DNA from: Deinandra increscens subsp. villosa
Taxonomy: Eukaryota; Streptophyta; Magnoliopsida; Asterales; Asteraceae
Reading direction: 5' to 3'
NCBI GenBank assembly: GCA_039602395.1
Contig: JBCNJP010000038.1
Span: 434,001 to 498,000 of the forward strand
DNA: 64,000 nt
How positions within the stretch are numbered: position 1 is the stretch's first letter; each line of letters starts with the position of its first letter. The notes under the pieces are model-generated. The model was not told the DNA's origin and ran no database searches. It saw only the letters and a list, made by a program, of their open reading frames with translations. Both the position numbers and the translations under genes were made by a program. Below are positions 11,200 through 22,574 of the stretch, one piece after another.

Positions 11200-11699
11200 N
11201 NNNNNNNNNNNNNNNNNNNNNNNNNNNNNNNNNNNNNNNNNNNNNNNNNNNNNNNNNNNNNNNNNNNNNNNNNNNNNNNNNNNNNNNNNNNNNNNNNNNN
11301 NNNNNNNNNNNNNNNNNNNNNNNNNNNNNNNNNNNNNNNNNNNNNNNNNNNNNNNNNNNNNNNNNNNNNNNNNNNNNNNNNNNNNNNNNNNNNNNNNNNN
11401 NNNNNNNNNNNNNNNNNNNNNNNNNNNNNNNNNNNNNNNNNNNNNNNNNNNNNNNNNNNNNNNNNNNNNNNNNNNNNNNNNNNNNNNNNNNNNNNNNNNN
11501 NNNNNNNNNNNNNNNNNNNNNNNNNNNNNNNNNNNNNNNNNNNNNNNNNNNNNNNNNNNNNNNNNNNNNNNNNNNNNNNNNNNNNNNNNNNNNNNNNNNN
11601 NNNNNNNNNNNNNNNNNNNNNNNNNNNNNNNNNNNNNNNNNNNNNNNNNNNNNNNNNNNNNNNNNNNNNNNNNNNNNNNNNNNNNNNNNNNNNNNNNNN
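11200..11699. other. Assembly gap (500 N)
   Basis: Exactly 500 N, a placeholder of unknown true length. Open frames crossing it are meaningless. Confidence 0.99.
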
Positions 11700-11739
11700 C
11701 CATTCAACGAAACAAATACAAGAATCATTCATGTATCCA

Positions 11740-11919
11740 TCACCCATTCGAATCCGCAAATTCGTCTCTCTGATTAGGATTATAAGATGAAATCGGTTTC
11801 CTTTCGGATGGATCCGGTGGAAGATCATCCAAATCTATTTTCGAGAATTTGCTACTTGAAGTTGAAGATTCAAGGTTGGAGGGACTTGGGCTTTTTGAGA
11901 AAAACTTCAAAATAGTCAT
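11740..11919 (-). pseudogene. N-terminal piece of ZMYM1/TTF-type hAT protein
   Basis: From an ATG at 11919 the minus strand reads a Ser-rich N terminus followed by KIDLDDLPPDPSERKPISSY and NPNQRDE. This is the characteristic start of plant TTF-type zinc-finger, hAT-dimerisation (ZMYM1-like) proteins, where DLPSDPG.R..I..YNPN.RD precedes the zinc finger. The frame ends about 15 residues before the gap, and homology is lost after RDE, so only about 55 residues remain. Upstream sequence is split by the solo LTR at 12450-15779. These proteins derive from hAT transposases. Whether this was an autonomous element cannot be told because of the gap. Confidence 0.65.
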
Positions 11920-12449
11920 GATTCGAGGATTCGGTGGAGCAACTGCAACAAATTCAAAACCCGTTAATCAAAAAGCTAACAATTAAAGCCATGTTTGCTA
12001 ACTTTACACATGATTGTCTAAACTCTATTGCTTGTCTTAGATTCAAGCTAACAATTAACAACAAATCAACAAGTATTGTATAAGAAACTAACAATTAACA
12101 CATCCAACATCTTTTCAAGTAAAAAAATTACAGTCCAATTTCTATGAAATTCAATATGACAAGATATTAGTTTGAATGTTTTGGAGAGGATTCTATTTCC
12201 AAATTGAAGATGATAAAGATGAAGGAAGTGCTCGGTTTTGGTTGATTTACAATTACGACTCGAAATTGGAGATTAGGGCTCCGATTTGAAGCTAACAATT
12301 AACAACAAATCAACAAGTATTGTATAAGAAACTAACAATTAAGTTAAAGAAATTAAAAAAAAAAAGAATACCTAAATCCAAGATTCGAAGCAAAATCGCG
12401 GAGGCTGTGGACATGTGGTCGCCGGTCGGGCAGCAGGCCAGCAGCGCAG
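11920..12449. other. Leader/upstream flank with 54-bp direct repeat
   Basis: Non-coding. A ~54-bp segment beginning GCTAACAATTAACAACAAAT occurs at about 12048 and again at about 12292, essentially identical. The region lies upstream of the ZMYM1-like start and ends at the solo LTR target site. Confidence 0.5.
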
Positions 12450-13119
12450 TGTAACATCCCAAAATTTATAGATACATAATATATATAGTAAATACGTGTT
12501 TATATTATAAATACGTAAGCTTGATTGATAAATATGGTAAAACTATACATTGGATAGGTTGCATGTGTTAGAAATATGCATTTGATAGCCAATGTGATAA
12601 ATTGCGCATAAACGAATGTGTTAAACGTGAGAGAATGTAAAATATGGGATGAATATGTGTAACATGATGATACATGAATCATTTGATGGATATATGTGTG
12701 CAAATACATGTGTTAGTAGTTAACGGAAAAGTAGAAGGGCTAAAAGTGCAATTATTGTAAATTTATAAACGTATACAAGTATTATACGTATCTATAATTA
12801 TTATAAGTATCCTGAGGCTTAGAATATAGTAAAAATATATCCTAACATGATTCGTAACATAAAATGACAAGTGTTGTAAAGTTTGAGGGGCTAAAATGTA
12901 AATTAGCACTTAATAAAGAAAATATATATAAATATATATACATGTTATCGTGCGAATCCCGAGCCTTAGAAACTTTAGAAAATGTTAGAAACATGTCCCT
13001 TAATATTTTGGTGCATAAAATGATAAAAGGTTGAAAGTATAGGGGGCTAGAATGCACCAAACCAAACCACAAGGACCAAAAGAGTAAAATACAAAAATCT
13101 GGCTTGTCAACCAGTGGCT

Positions 13120-13161
13120 CGCGTATCGCGAGCCACACCTACATGTTCCGCGCGATACGCG
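13120..13161. repeat. CG-rich inverted motif pair in LTR U3
   Basis: CGCGTATCGCG (13120-13130) and its exact reverse complement CGCGATACGCG (13151-13161) are 20 bp apart, about 150 bp upstream of the LTR TATA box. Each half is itself almost palindromic. Confidence 0.8.
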
Positions 13162-13302
13162 ACGGGCAACAGCAGTAGCAGAAATGTACCAGGCCCGTTT
13201 TTAACCACGTATGTCGACTTAGAGCTCACGAATTCGCCTCATACGCGTCAGATTAGGCCAATTACTCACCATGGGACGTGTTAGAACATCAAGGCGCATC
13301 TA

Positions 13303-13312
13303 GTGCCTATAA
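13303..13312 (+). promoter_or_regulatory. TATA box of the solo LTR
   Basis: CTATAAATAG lies about 850 bp into the LTR, followed by an AC-rich leader. It is probably the original retrotransposon promoter and is positioned to drive transcription rightward. Confidence 0.6.
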
Positions 13313-15024
13313 ATAGGAGCTTGAATCGTCCAAACAATCCACCAATTCACTGATTTTCTCTCTAAAAACCCTAAGAACGCCCAGAATCTTCATCCATCGA
13401 TTGCGAACAAACGACGAGGATTTAAGATGCCATCTCCTGCAGTCAATCACTATTAGGTAAGGTCTAAAATAACCTCTTTCAGTTTTGGCTAATTCGACTT
13501 CTAAGTATGGTTTCTAGAAATGTGTTAAAATTAGGGTTCTAGAGCTTGTTTTGCTAAAATCGGGTAATCGGGTGGGAATTAGGCTCTGAATTTTTGTAGG
13601 TAATCCTAATTTAATGTGTTTTAAGAAAACCCTAAGTTTATTTCACATTTGGAAAAGGTTTGGTAAAGGTTTTATTAACGGGTCAAAATTAGGGTTTTCA
13701 TAACGTTACTCTGCCCAAATTGACTAAACGATGTTGAACTAAGCTTAGATCTTTTAAAGGATATTATAAAATGTTATAATGAACAACACTCTAAGTTGGT
13801 TTGAATTAAAAATGAGTTTTGATAATAAAACGAGAAATTCATGAAATTAGGGTTTCTAAATAAAGATAATTATTATAAAATAATCCGGAGGGTACGGGTA
13901 CTTGATTTTGATCTTATAACATGTTTTTATATATAATAAGTATATATGAAGTTAAAATGGATAAATAATAAAGTATTAAAGATACCGAGTTAATCGGATA
14001 TTAGAGGTTCGCGCGGACCGGAAGGGTAGGCACCTGTACACTAGGGTTTCTGGCAATAGCGGGGGTGTCGCCATCCCATCTGGGCAATGGCATCCCAACA
14101 CTGGGCGATCCCGGAGTGAGTGTCTACTTATAGGAATGCGCGTCTTCATATTATCAATAAAAAGGTTATTATGCCTATAAGGGCATTTTGGTCATTTTGA
14201 CCTTAAAAGAGATAAACCCTAATAAAGTATTATTAGGATAATAAGATATAAATAAACGTATGTATTATTTATAATGACCTTGCATTAACGCAATCCGATA
14301 CGCGATTAGGTTAATTGTGGACCATAACGGAGGTTCTGTCTGAATAACTGATTAAAGATATCAGGTGAGTTCTATGAGCACACTTTTAAATGTTTTAAAT
14401 ATTTTAAATGTTTTCGGGCTAGTATACATACAATACTTGTGAACATATATTCAAGATAATTGTGACTTGATATATACGTGTTATATGATGAAATTGTTGT
14501 TGAATTGCTTATACATGTTATGGAAATATGTTGACTATAATGTGATGTGTATATACTTGTTTTGAAATTAGGTAGCCAAGTGACTAGGGAGTTGTTAGTA
14601 AACGTTTAGTGAATATGTATGATTATATGAGAACAGCTGGTGCATTTGCTTGTATTAATATGTGGTGGATACGCCGATGGTACATCCTATATATATACAT
14701 AGTAATATAAGTTACCCGGTATATCGAAAGTGTGGAGGATACGCCGCTGGTACATCCTGTATACATACACCTAGGTAAATTGGGGGATGTCCATTTGTTG
14801 CAGTATATGAATGCCTTATCACTGTTTAATAACAAACCTAAAGCATCTGGTTATTTAACTAGAAGTAGGTAGTATATACGATCGGATAATAAGTCATTAA
14901 GATGAGAAAATGACCTAATAGGGATAAAGCATGAGTTGCTACTAGAACATAATAGAGTTGAAGCATGAGTTGCTAATATGACTTATTAGAGTTAGAGCAT
15001 GTGTTGCTACTGAAGACGAGGGGT

Positions 15025-15290
15025 CGCTGCTTCCCCATAGTGGTGGCTTAGGGAACCGTGTACGGACGGAGCGGCAGTCGGACATCGCAAAAGCTATCTT
15101 ACGAAAAAGGTAGGATGACGATTGCAGTGGCGGGCGAACCTTTCGAAGGAGATGAAGAATGAGGAGACGTTGCTTCCCCATAGTGGTGGCTTAGGGAACC
15201 GTGTACGGACGGAGCTGCATTGGGCCGTTGTAATAACTATCCTTCGAGATGGGACGGAGTGTGCAGTGGCGGGCGGACTCTTCATGGAGA
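15025..15290 (+). repeat. 143-bp tandem duplication in solo LTR
   Basis: Two units start near 15025 and 15168, each with TTCCCCATAGTGGTGGCTTA, GGGAACCGTGTACGGACGGA and, later, GCAGTGGCGGGCG. Similar smaller repeats lie nearby: GGATACGCCG(A/C)TGGTACATCC at about 14667 and 14734, and AAGCATGAGTTGCTA-type units at 14920-15010. Confidence 0.75.
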
Positions 15291-15974
15291 ACCAAATTAG
15301 TTGGTTGAATATAGTGACCTAGAAGTTTAGCCTAGGGTCATGATTAAGATAATAAGATATATTATCATAGTACATACGTGTTAGAATTTATATGTGATTT
15401 ATAAATGTGTGTTGTAAAACTAGGTAAACACTTTAACGGTTTTGAACTAAACGGTAGAACTCACCAGCGTAAGCTGACTTTTTAAAAGTATGTATGCTAG
15501 GTTCTACAGAGACGTTTAGAAGTAAAGGCACGGATCTTGTGAGGACGGGATAATCGGGAAAGCTATCAAGAAAGGATTTCTGGCAAGCTGGCTTAGTTAT
15601 AGATTTCGTATTTATAATTAGTTATAATTATGTACAATATCTCTCTTACTGTAGTACTTGGCTTATATAAATAAAAGTTTTAAATTTCCGCTGCTTAATA
15701 TCTCTGTTGATACCTTGTGTTCATGAGTAAATCCGATTCGTGACCCCTCCTAGTGCCAAGTCTGGGAGCGGGCGTCACACGCAGGGAGCCAGGGAGGAGG
15801 CGGAGGCCGCAGTCGCGCTGCGCAGGGAGGAGGCCGGAGTGCCGGACGCCGGCGGCCGGTGGAGTTGCGGAGGGAGAAGGGAGGCGTCGGCAGGACAGGA
15901 GGGACGAGGGTCGAGGGAGTGAGGCTAGGGTTTTTTTTTTTGAAAAAAAGAATGCTGGTGGTTGTTTAAAACAT

Positions 15975-16070
15975 AAATTGGTTTGTTTTGTAAAAAAAAA
16001 AAAAACTGGTGAAGAGGGGATCGAACCCACAATCCTTGGGATATATAGTGCTTAGACTTAATTACCAAAT
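15975..16070 (-). other. Pol III B-box-like / SINE-like segment
   Basis: On the minus strand GGGTTCGATCCCC matches the tRNA-type internal promoter B box. It is followed by CACCA and a run of T residues (poly-A on the plus strand at 15992-16004) that could terminate Pol III. An A-box-like stretch upstream (GGTAATTAAGTCTAAGC) is weak. It may be a tRNA-derived SINE remnant. A functional tRNA cloverleaf was not found. Confidence 0.3.
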
Positions 16071-16248
16071 ATACTAAATCAATTTTTGTTAAACTCTTGG
16101 GGTTCCCAGCTTAAAATAGTTGGGGGTTCCCAATTTAAAATACTTAACTAAAAATATATATTCGTTAAAAATTTTTCAAAAAACGGGGGGTTCCTCTGAA
16201 ACCTACCCCCCCTCCCCGCATACCGTAAATCCATCCCTGATGACCCGC

Positions 16249-16348
16249 GTCGGTTTGTTGATAAGTAACTGTCACAAGTTTCTGCTGGTACCAACTTTGT
16301 CGGTTTGTTGATAAGTAACTGTCACAAGTTTCTGCTGGTACCAACTTT
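16249..16348 (+). repeat. Perfect 50-bp tandem duplication
   Basis: Units 16249-16298 and 16299-16348 are identical. Each begins GTCGGTTTGTTGATAAGTAA and ends TGGTACCAACTTT. A recent replication slip or repair event is likely. Confidence 0.9.
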
Positions 16349-17077
16349 TATAGTTATTTTACTACCATGGAAACATGTTGCTCGATCTTTCTTTCTTGAA
16401 AAAAAAGGGTTCACTTTTGACTATTTTAATTTTTAAGTTGAGTGAAAATGAAACCGGAGTGGGGGATCGGGATCTAAATTTTTTTTTTACAACTATAATG
16501 GAGGGTCGAAACCGGAGTATATTGAAATTTTCTACACGAAAACTATATACCCCCTACATCGCAAAAATTTTTTTTCGGGTGGTCGGGCGCCCCCTCCCGC
16601 CCCTTAGAAGCTGCGCCATTGAGTAAGGGAACCACAATTGCTATTTGCTGGACATGTCTGTTGGTCAAGGTATCTCAGACCATATCTCAGACCAGTAGTA
16701 CATATTTTTTTTCTTTTCCACTCACAACCAAACCTCAAATTTTACAGAATTCATATTTTTTTTTTGTTAAATATACTAATTTTTAATATTTTTTCTCTTT
16801 CATCCACTCACAACCACTTACAACTAAACTTTAAATTTTAACATAAAACTAATTTCAAAATAAAAACTTAAAGTAAATAACAGATAAAACTAAAAAGGAA
16901 TAAAAAAAGGAATCAAAACCAACCCAAATATGATACAACTATTTGGTATAGAAAACATAACTAAACATGACCCATTGTAACGTGGGTGCTTAGTTTATAC
17001 AAGTTTTTACTATAAGTGCATTGCTGTAGACGCACATGTTATGCGGTTATATCCAACGCGCAATAATCTCAATGTTA
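16349..17077. other. Non-coding spacer
   Basis: AT-rich non-coding DNA, apart from the hAT-like terminus ending at 16621. It includes poly-T tracts at 16480 and 16755. No gene was recognised. Confidence 0.4.
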
Positions 17078-17299
17078 GGGGCTATTTGGTATACCTTTTT
17101 ATGAGGTCTGAATGGTAAATTGTCTGAATCGCACTGATTCAGACTGTTTATTTGGAACCTCTGAATGGTAAAAATGTCTGAATCGTTAAGAGATTTACCT
17201 TAAAAATTGTCTTATTCATCCAGCCTTCTACCCAAGTCTTTACCATCCAGACACTTATTCATCCAGCACCTAATGAAACAGATTGAACCAAACAGCCCC
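17078..17299. mobile_element. Tourist-like MITE (PIF/Harbinger type)
   Basis: A 222-bp element has terminal inverted repeats GGGGCTATTTGGTAT and, at the right end on the minus strand, GGGGCTGTTTGGTTC. It is flanked by TTA (17075-17077 and 17300-17302). A 3-bp TTA/TAA duplication and a GGGGCTGTTTGG start are typical of Tourist-like elements. It has no coding capacity and needs a Harbinger transposase in trans. Confidence 0.85.
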
Positions 17300-17672
17300 T
17301 TAGATGAAGGTCGGTTGCCAACATTTTCAATAAAAAATATCAAAAAACACACACTAACCTACTAATGACCACAACGAAATGCCCACAATTCCATAAATAC
17401 GAACAAAACCATTGAAGATTCCATTGTAATGGCAACATCACCATACCAAAATAAAATAATCAGTTATTTAAATTATGTACACCTCCATTATAACAAAAAC
17501 ATAACTCACTTAAACAAAGTAATTAAATCTTACCTGTTACAGAAAAATTAGAATGGAAATCCGCTCCTCTTCAAATTCAACTACTTTCTCATCTTCATTT
17601 TAGGCAACGATCCCTTTAAAACCAAATTTAGACATTTGTTTATTATTATTTATGATAAAATAATAAACACGT
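17300..17672. other. Non-coding spacer before the gypsy LTR
   Basis: No gene or repeat was recognised. A splice-donor-like CAG|GTAAGA occurs on the minus strand near 17530 but supports no gene by itself. Confidence 0.35.
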
Positions 17673-17923
17673 TGATGAGGATAGATACCAAATCTATCCT
17701 CTGGGCTCAAGCCTAACTCAAACTAAGCTCGATAAGCTTTCCCAAGATTGGGCCGGCCCACGGATGATCAGAACTTGGAAAGGAAGCAAGCATAATCCTC
17801 ATGCGTGCGGATGACACATGCGCCCATGTACAATCCGTTAGAGCATTTAATTCTCCACAAGAGAGTGGCCCCCACTCTAACAAACCAACATTCCTGCATG
17901 TGATCCTTGACCAATGAGAAGGT
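17673..17923 (+). repeat. Gypsy 5' LTR, upstream part
   Basis: This is the left part of a Tat-lineage gypsy LTR, starting TGATGAGGATAG. It is cut at 17923 by the Sirevirus-type copia and resumes at 37065 after the duplicated AAGGT. Joined, the LTR would be about 620 bp. The start position is inferred from the TG and similarity to the LTR at 5872. Confidence 0.65.
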
Positions 17924-18528
17924 TGTTGGATCGTGATTAGAACATGCTAATTAGTCAAGTTACTTAAAGGTATCAGACAAGAAAGGCAGAATCGGACTTG
18001 TTTGTGTTTATGTTTGAAATGTCTTTGATCGATAACCGTAAATAATAAACAAGAAGTAGAGTAGTTGAACACAAGATATCAATTCCAAGCACTACAATAT
18101 TATTACTTCTCAGATGTTTACAAGGAGTTACAAACAGATGAACAATAAAGTTGATCGATATCTAAACAAGAGAAATACAAGTAATATATATAGTGCAAGG
18201 AGGAAATAAAAGATAATCTTTTATTTCCATTTAGCTACTAGGCTAAATAAACTAATCATATCTACTCCAAAAGTTGTTGTACTAACAGGCATGGGCGCTG
18301 TGAACAGTTGAGCAACTCTATCGGTGAACAGTGTCAAGCATGGCGGAAAGTAAACTGCTTTTCTGACAGCTTTACTACCTTGAAACTTGAACTGAGTAGA
18401 TAAGTCAAACTTTCGGAGTAACTTAGGGAGAAGTTCCGGAGTAACTTCTTAGTGCAGAGGAAGTTCCGGAGTAACTTCCTTCGGAACTCTGACTTAGAGA
18501 ATTTAAGCCAAACTGAACATTCCCAACA
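17924..18528 (-). repeat. Copia 3' LTR
   Basis: 605 bp, a near-identical partner of 36455-37059. It contains three copies of the CGGAGTAACTT motif (18413-18480) that also appears in ORF3. Confidence 0.95.
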
Positions 18529-18541
18529 TTCTCCCCCTAAG
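18529..18541 (-). other. Polypurine tract of the Sirevirus copia
   Basis: The minus strand reads TTAGGGGGAGAA directly before the 3' LTR. This is the plus-strand primer for reverse transcription. Confidence 0.85.
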
Positions 18542-18610
18542 ATGTTGCTACCAAAAACTGTTCTTCTTGCTGAATCTTCTTGATGCCTTTACTTGAGCTC
18601 TACCACAACC

Positions 18611-21600
18611 TTAAGGCATGCAGACATAGTTGGGAGTTCCCATTATGGTCGTGATGTCCATCTGATGCAACTTATCCCAATCATCCAGTCTTAAATCTTG
18701 TTTCTTCCTTACTTCCCCATTGCTCATGAAGAAGTAGTGCATGTCTTCACTCTTATGTGATTCAATCCTTAAGATACAAGGACGAGTGACTTCGACATGT
18801 GGGTTGGGAGGATCTGAAGGCTCAAGTTCTTCTTCTAATTCACTCACTACTATCTTCTTCCTTTTTGCAATGGATTTCTTTCTTCCAGAAAAGGTGAGCA
18901 GGATGGGTGGTATGGTTGAAGGTTGCTGAGATGAGGATTCAGTTTCAGGTTGTGTAGGCTTTGGATTTATAGGAGGTGGTGAAGATTATGGAGATGGAAT
19001 TGGCTGGTTAGGAGTTTGAAATGTGGGAGCAGTGGGTTGTGGTGTTGAGGTGAAGGGTTGAGATGATGAGAGATGAGGATCAGAAACAGTGTCAAACATT
19101 TGTTTAACAATGTTGATCCTTGGATTCTTTTGTTGAGCAGTTGAGTCAGGAGCCTTTTTCTTCTTCTGTTTAAGGTAGCTGAGACCTTCAGGTTGTAAGG
19201 AGTCAAAAAGAGCATACATGCCTAGTGGCTTCTTCTCACCAGTAACTCTTTCCTTTTCAATTTGACTCTTTCTGATGGCATCATAGTCAAGTCTCAGCCT
19301 AGGCAATTTGCAAGAGTTGATTCTTTTGGGATTCTCCAGTACAATTTCTTTGAAGTACCATTTGTGAATCAGCAGGTCATCCTCCTCAGTTAATTTTTGA
19401 TATGTTGTTCCTTGCTTCTCTTGTGCATTCTCCTGCTCAAAAGCATAGTCAACAAATCTCTTGACATTCATCTCTTTGTCTTGATCTGCTCGGATAGCCA
19501 AGATCATGTACATCCAGTTGATTAGATCATCACCCTTCATTTCATCAACCCATGCATCAGTGAAACACTCCTTTCTTCTGGGCATTACACTGAACTGAGC
19601 TAGGAAAATTTTGTTGTCTTTAGTCTTTTTCATCTGAATTTTCCTATACTCATTTCCCAAGACCCTTCTGTACTTGTCAACCTTTTTCCGAAAGACCTTT
19701 CTCTTCAGCTCTGGCAATCCTTTCTTCTATGTACAGATCAGATCTTCTCCGGGCTCCATTGATAAAGAACATCAGGTCTGCATTGTTGATGACATACTCA
19801 TAGATACCTCCCTCTATGAGCAGTTGTTTCTGTTCCTCAAACACAGCAGCCTCCTTCAGTTCCTAGAACTTCTTCTGTACTTCAGCATTCTCTTTTTCCA
19901 ACTGATCAATCAGAGCCTTTGTGGCAGGATCCATATCTTCATTTTGGCCTCCTATGCTCTGATTATCATCCTCCATGTCAGTGAAACCAGAGATTGTTCT
20001 CTCATCAAGAAAATCACCATCGGCAAGCTTTGGAGATTCAAGAAGTGAAGTTGCAGCATTGAGACTGACTTTCGAGGTAACTTGCTCAGGAATAGTCTTA
20101 GTGCCAATTTCCGAAGTAACTACCTTGGGACTATCTTCCGGGACAACTTGTTCCGGAATAGTCTTAGACAATTGCTCAGGAGCAACTTCCGAAGTAACTT
20201 CTTTCAGAACATCCTTAGTTGTGAGGAGTTCTTCCGGAGTAACTTCCTTCGGAATTTCTTCAGCAGAGAACAATTCCTCCGGGATTTCTTCCTTTGGAGT
20301 TTCTTCAATTGTAACCTTTGACGATGAAGATATGGGATTATGCAAGTTGAGGAGTGCTTCTGTGACTTCAATGTCAAACATGTCCACATCTTTTCTTTGT
20401 TCACTATCAGGTTCAGCAACCTGTTCTTCACTACTATTCTTCTCCTTCATCCTCAAACTGATCTTGACCCGTTTGAAGATACTCTTCCTCTCTTTCCATG
20501 TAAACATCAGACAAGAAGCTCCTAACTTCTCCAATATTTTGAGGGTGAGCACCTGAAGCAGCCATCACAAATCTTATGAACTCCATGTGATTGACCTTGC
20601 ATTCTTCAGGTGTTACTTGCATCAGATGATCCATGTAAACATTAAGCAATCCTTCAATTGGGTTGAAGGGCTTAATTCCATAGATCTTGAATAACTTCTT
20701 CTTCATATCAGCAGGTAACCTCTCATTTGGATAGAAATCAATTTCTCCTGAGCTAGCAGAGTCTTCAGTAGGCTTGGTTTCAGCAGAGATCTTCTGATAA
20801 GGTGTTGAAGAGCTAGCTTTCTCCCCGTTTTTGGTAGCAACAGCTTCACCAGTTGAGTTTGATGCACTAACCTTCTCCTGCTTAAGCCTATTAATCAAGA
20901 TGTCCTACTCTTGAACAATTTTAAGTAGTGACTGCATTTGATTTTGCATTTCAGTTTGCTTGGCTGTTAATTCAACAAGTAAAGCACTGCCCTCAACTGA
21001 TTTCTCAGTATCCTTGGGCAAAGAAGAGCCATCAAGCCTAGCTTGATTAAGCTCAACACCCTGGTTTTCTTGGCGCCTGGGATTCCCTGCAGGCACAGTT
21101 GTTGCCTTAGGTTCCATTTCTGGTTCCTTTTGCTCAAACTGGCTACTGGTTGCCATAGATTGGGTCTTAGAGATGTTACTACTGTCCAATTGTTCCAGTG
21201 GGGATCCAATTATAGTAGCAGCCCTTTCTATATGAACATCTTCATCACTCCTGATGTTCAACTTCTTAGGTGGTGAATGGGGGTTAGGAGAAACATAATC
21301 AATATCCATCCAATCATCTCCATAAGGTGAGGTAGATGTGAAGAGATTATCATTTGGATTTAGATAAGTTTTTGCTTCATTCACAGGTAAGTTCAGGTTT
21401 AGGTCTATGGAGGTAAACAAAGAGGATGCGGGTTGTGCATCCAATCTAATAGAAGATAAGGTCTCAAGTGAGAGATCATCAGCAATGTGGCTAAACCCTT
21501 GGCCTTGATGTTGAGCAGATAGTGGGTCATGCTCAAGGTTCTCAGGTTGGGTGGGTTTGGGAGACACATGTGGAGTAGACCTTGTTTCCCTGTCAACAAC

Positions 21601-22574
21601 TTTTACTAGAGTAGGTGAGGAAGTTTTGGTGGAAGATTTTGAGTGCTTGACCCTCTTTCTTTGATAGGTGATATTGACATTTAGTTTGTCAAGATGGTCA
21701 ATTTCAGGTGTGGGTTCAACAACTGATGGTGCAAGTTCAGTGTTGTCACCTGGAGCAACATGCTCCGTTGGTTCTTGAATCTCAACTGATTGTTCTTGCA
21801 CATGTTGTACAGGAACAATTCTTGGTTCTAGTAGTGGATGGTCGTTTTCCACACCAAGACAGTTGGCAACTGCATTTTTAGAAAGCAAATAAGAAAACAT
21901 TTTCTCAGTTAAATGTTTTTGGTTGAAAACAGTGCCTGCTCTTGGGACATTAGTGAATTGTGTATCCAGTATGTGATGTAAAAACCTTGGATACATGTTA
22001 AAAGGTTTTGCATAATTCTCCCTTAGCCCATCAAAAATCATTTTCGAAAAGTTAAAACACTCTCCCCTGATCACAGCATGAAGAGCAGTTGCTTGGGCTT
22101 CACCAAGTTCTTCGTGTGATCGCCTTGGGGTTAGGCAAACTAGCAGAGTGTGGGCTAGGAATCTCTAAACTGGTGGGATATGGCATTTCTTCACCATCTT
22201 GCTCATGGGATTTCACCATAGCCTATGCCCATCAGGGTGAATTGGTAGTCCTCCTTGGAGACAGTGGAGATACCTCCTTCATCCTGAAACTTTAAATGAT
22301 TTCTGATCATGGCTTCAGTGATGTACACATCTGTTCCGTGTACTTTGCTTTCAACTTGCATGACTTGCTCGCCGTCTTCTTCACGGGCACCCACTAATGC
22401 GTTAGCCCAAAACTGTGTAATCGTCTCATCATAAATGATTGGACTTACAGTTAGAGCAAAGTGTAGTTCCGACACAGTAAGGAAGTCTATCATCCCGTCA
22501 AACGGAGCCGATTTCTGTGAATTCTCCAAATATGCTCTTTGATTGTGCTCGTTGTGAAACGCGGATGCTGCCAT
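18611..22574 (-). pseudogene. Sirevirus ORF3 (env-like position), broken
   Basis: A long reading region begins with ATG at 22574 and continues through frames 22574-22203, 22074-20905, 20898-20434, 20552-19863, 19717-18986 and 18847-18611, separated by stops and frameshifts. It lies between RNase H and the 3' LTR, where Sireviruses carry an extra, sometimes envelope-like gene. The N terminus has FDGMIDFLTVSELHFALTV and ETITQFWANA, a conserved pattern shared with the second copy at 45361. The middle is Ser/Thr/Pro/Glu-rich. A repeat based on EVTPEE and PEQV (about 20300-20050) precedes a coiled-coil-like stretch (PATKALIDQLEKENAEVQKK). The C-terminal part is basic. No signal peptide or clear membrane segment was seen, so an envelope role is doubtful. 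The function is unknown. Confidence 0.7.

Larger units (their letters stand above)
12450..15779 (+). mobile_element. Solo LTR, 3.33 kb (gypsy, possibly Tekay-like)
   Basis: The unit starts TGTAACATCC, ends GGGCGTCACA and is flanked by a perfect 5-bp duplication CGCAG (12445-12449 and 15780-15784). No primer-binding site, polypurine tract or gag-pol lies inside, so it is a solo LTR left by recombination between the two LTRs of an element. A TATA box (CTATAAATAG, about 13303-13312) is followed by a leader. A polyadenylation-like AT-rich 3' part lies near 15600-15690. LTRs above 3 kb with a TGTAACATCC start fit Tekay/Del-type chromoviruses, but no coding sequence is present to confirm this. Confidence 0.82.
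15785..16621 (-). other. Probable 5' end of the hAT element (two terminus-like motifs)
   Basis: Sequence right of the solo LTR is GC-rich, then has poly-T/poly-A stretches. On the minus strand CAATGGCGCAGC starts at 16621, followed by a G-rich run (GGGGCGGGAGGGGGCGCC). CAGGGATGGATTTACGG starts at 16239, also followed by a G-rich run. CA(G/A)(T/G)G... starts with a G-rich subterminal stretch are common at plant hAT termini. One of these probably marks the end of the hAT element whose N-terminal coding is at 11740-11919. The matching left end is not visible, so target duplications cannot be tested. Confidence 0.4.

Noticed and set aside
11120..11828. Long open frames across 11120-11828 and 53689-54213
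   Set aside because: They exist only because runs of N are read as open. They are assembly gaps.
18611..22574. ORF3 as a true viral envelope
   Set aside because: The position is env-like, but no signal peptide, transmembrane segment or cleavage motif is evident in the readable pieces.
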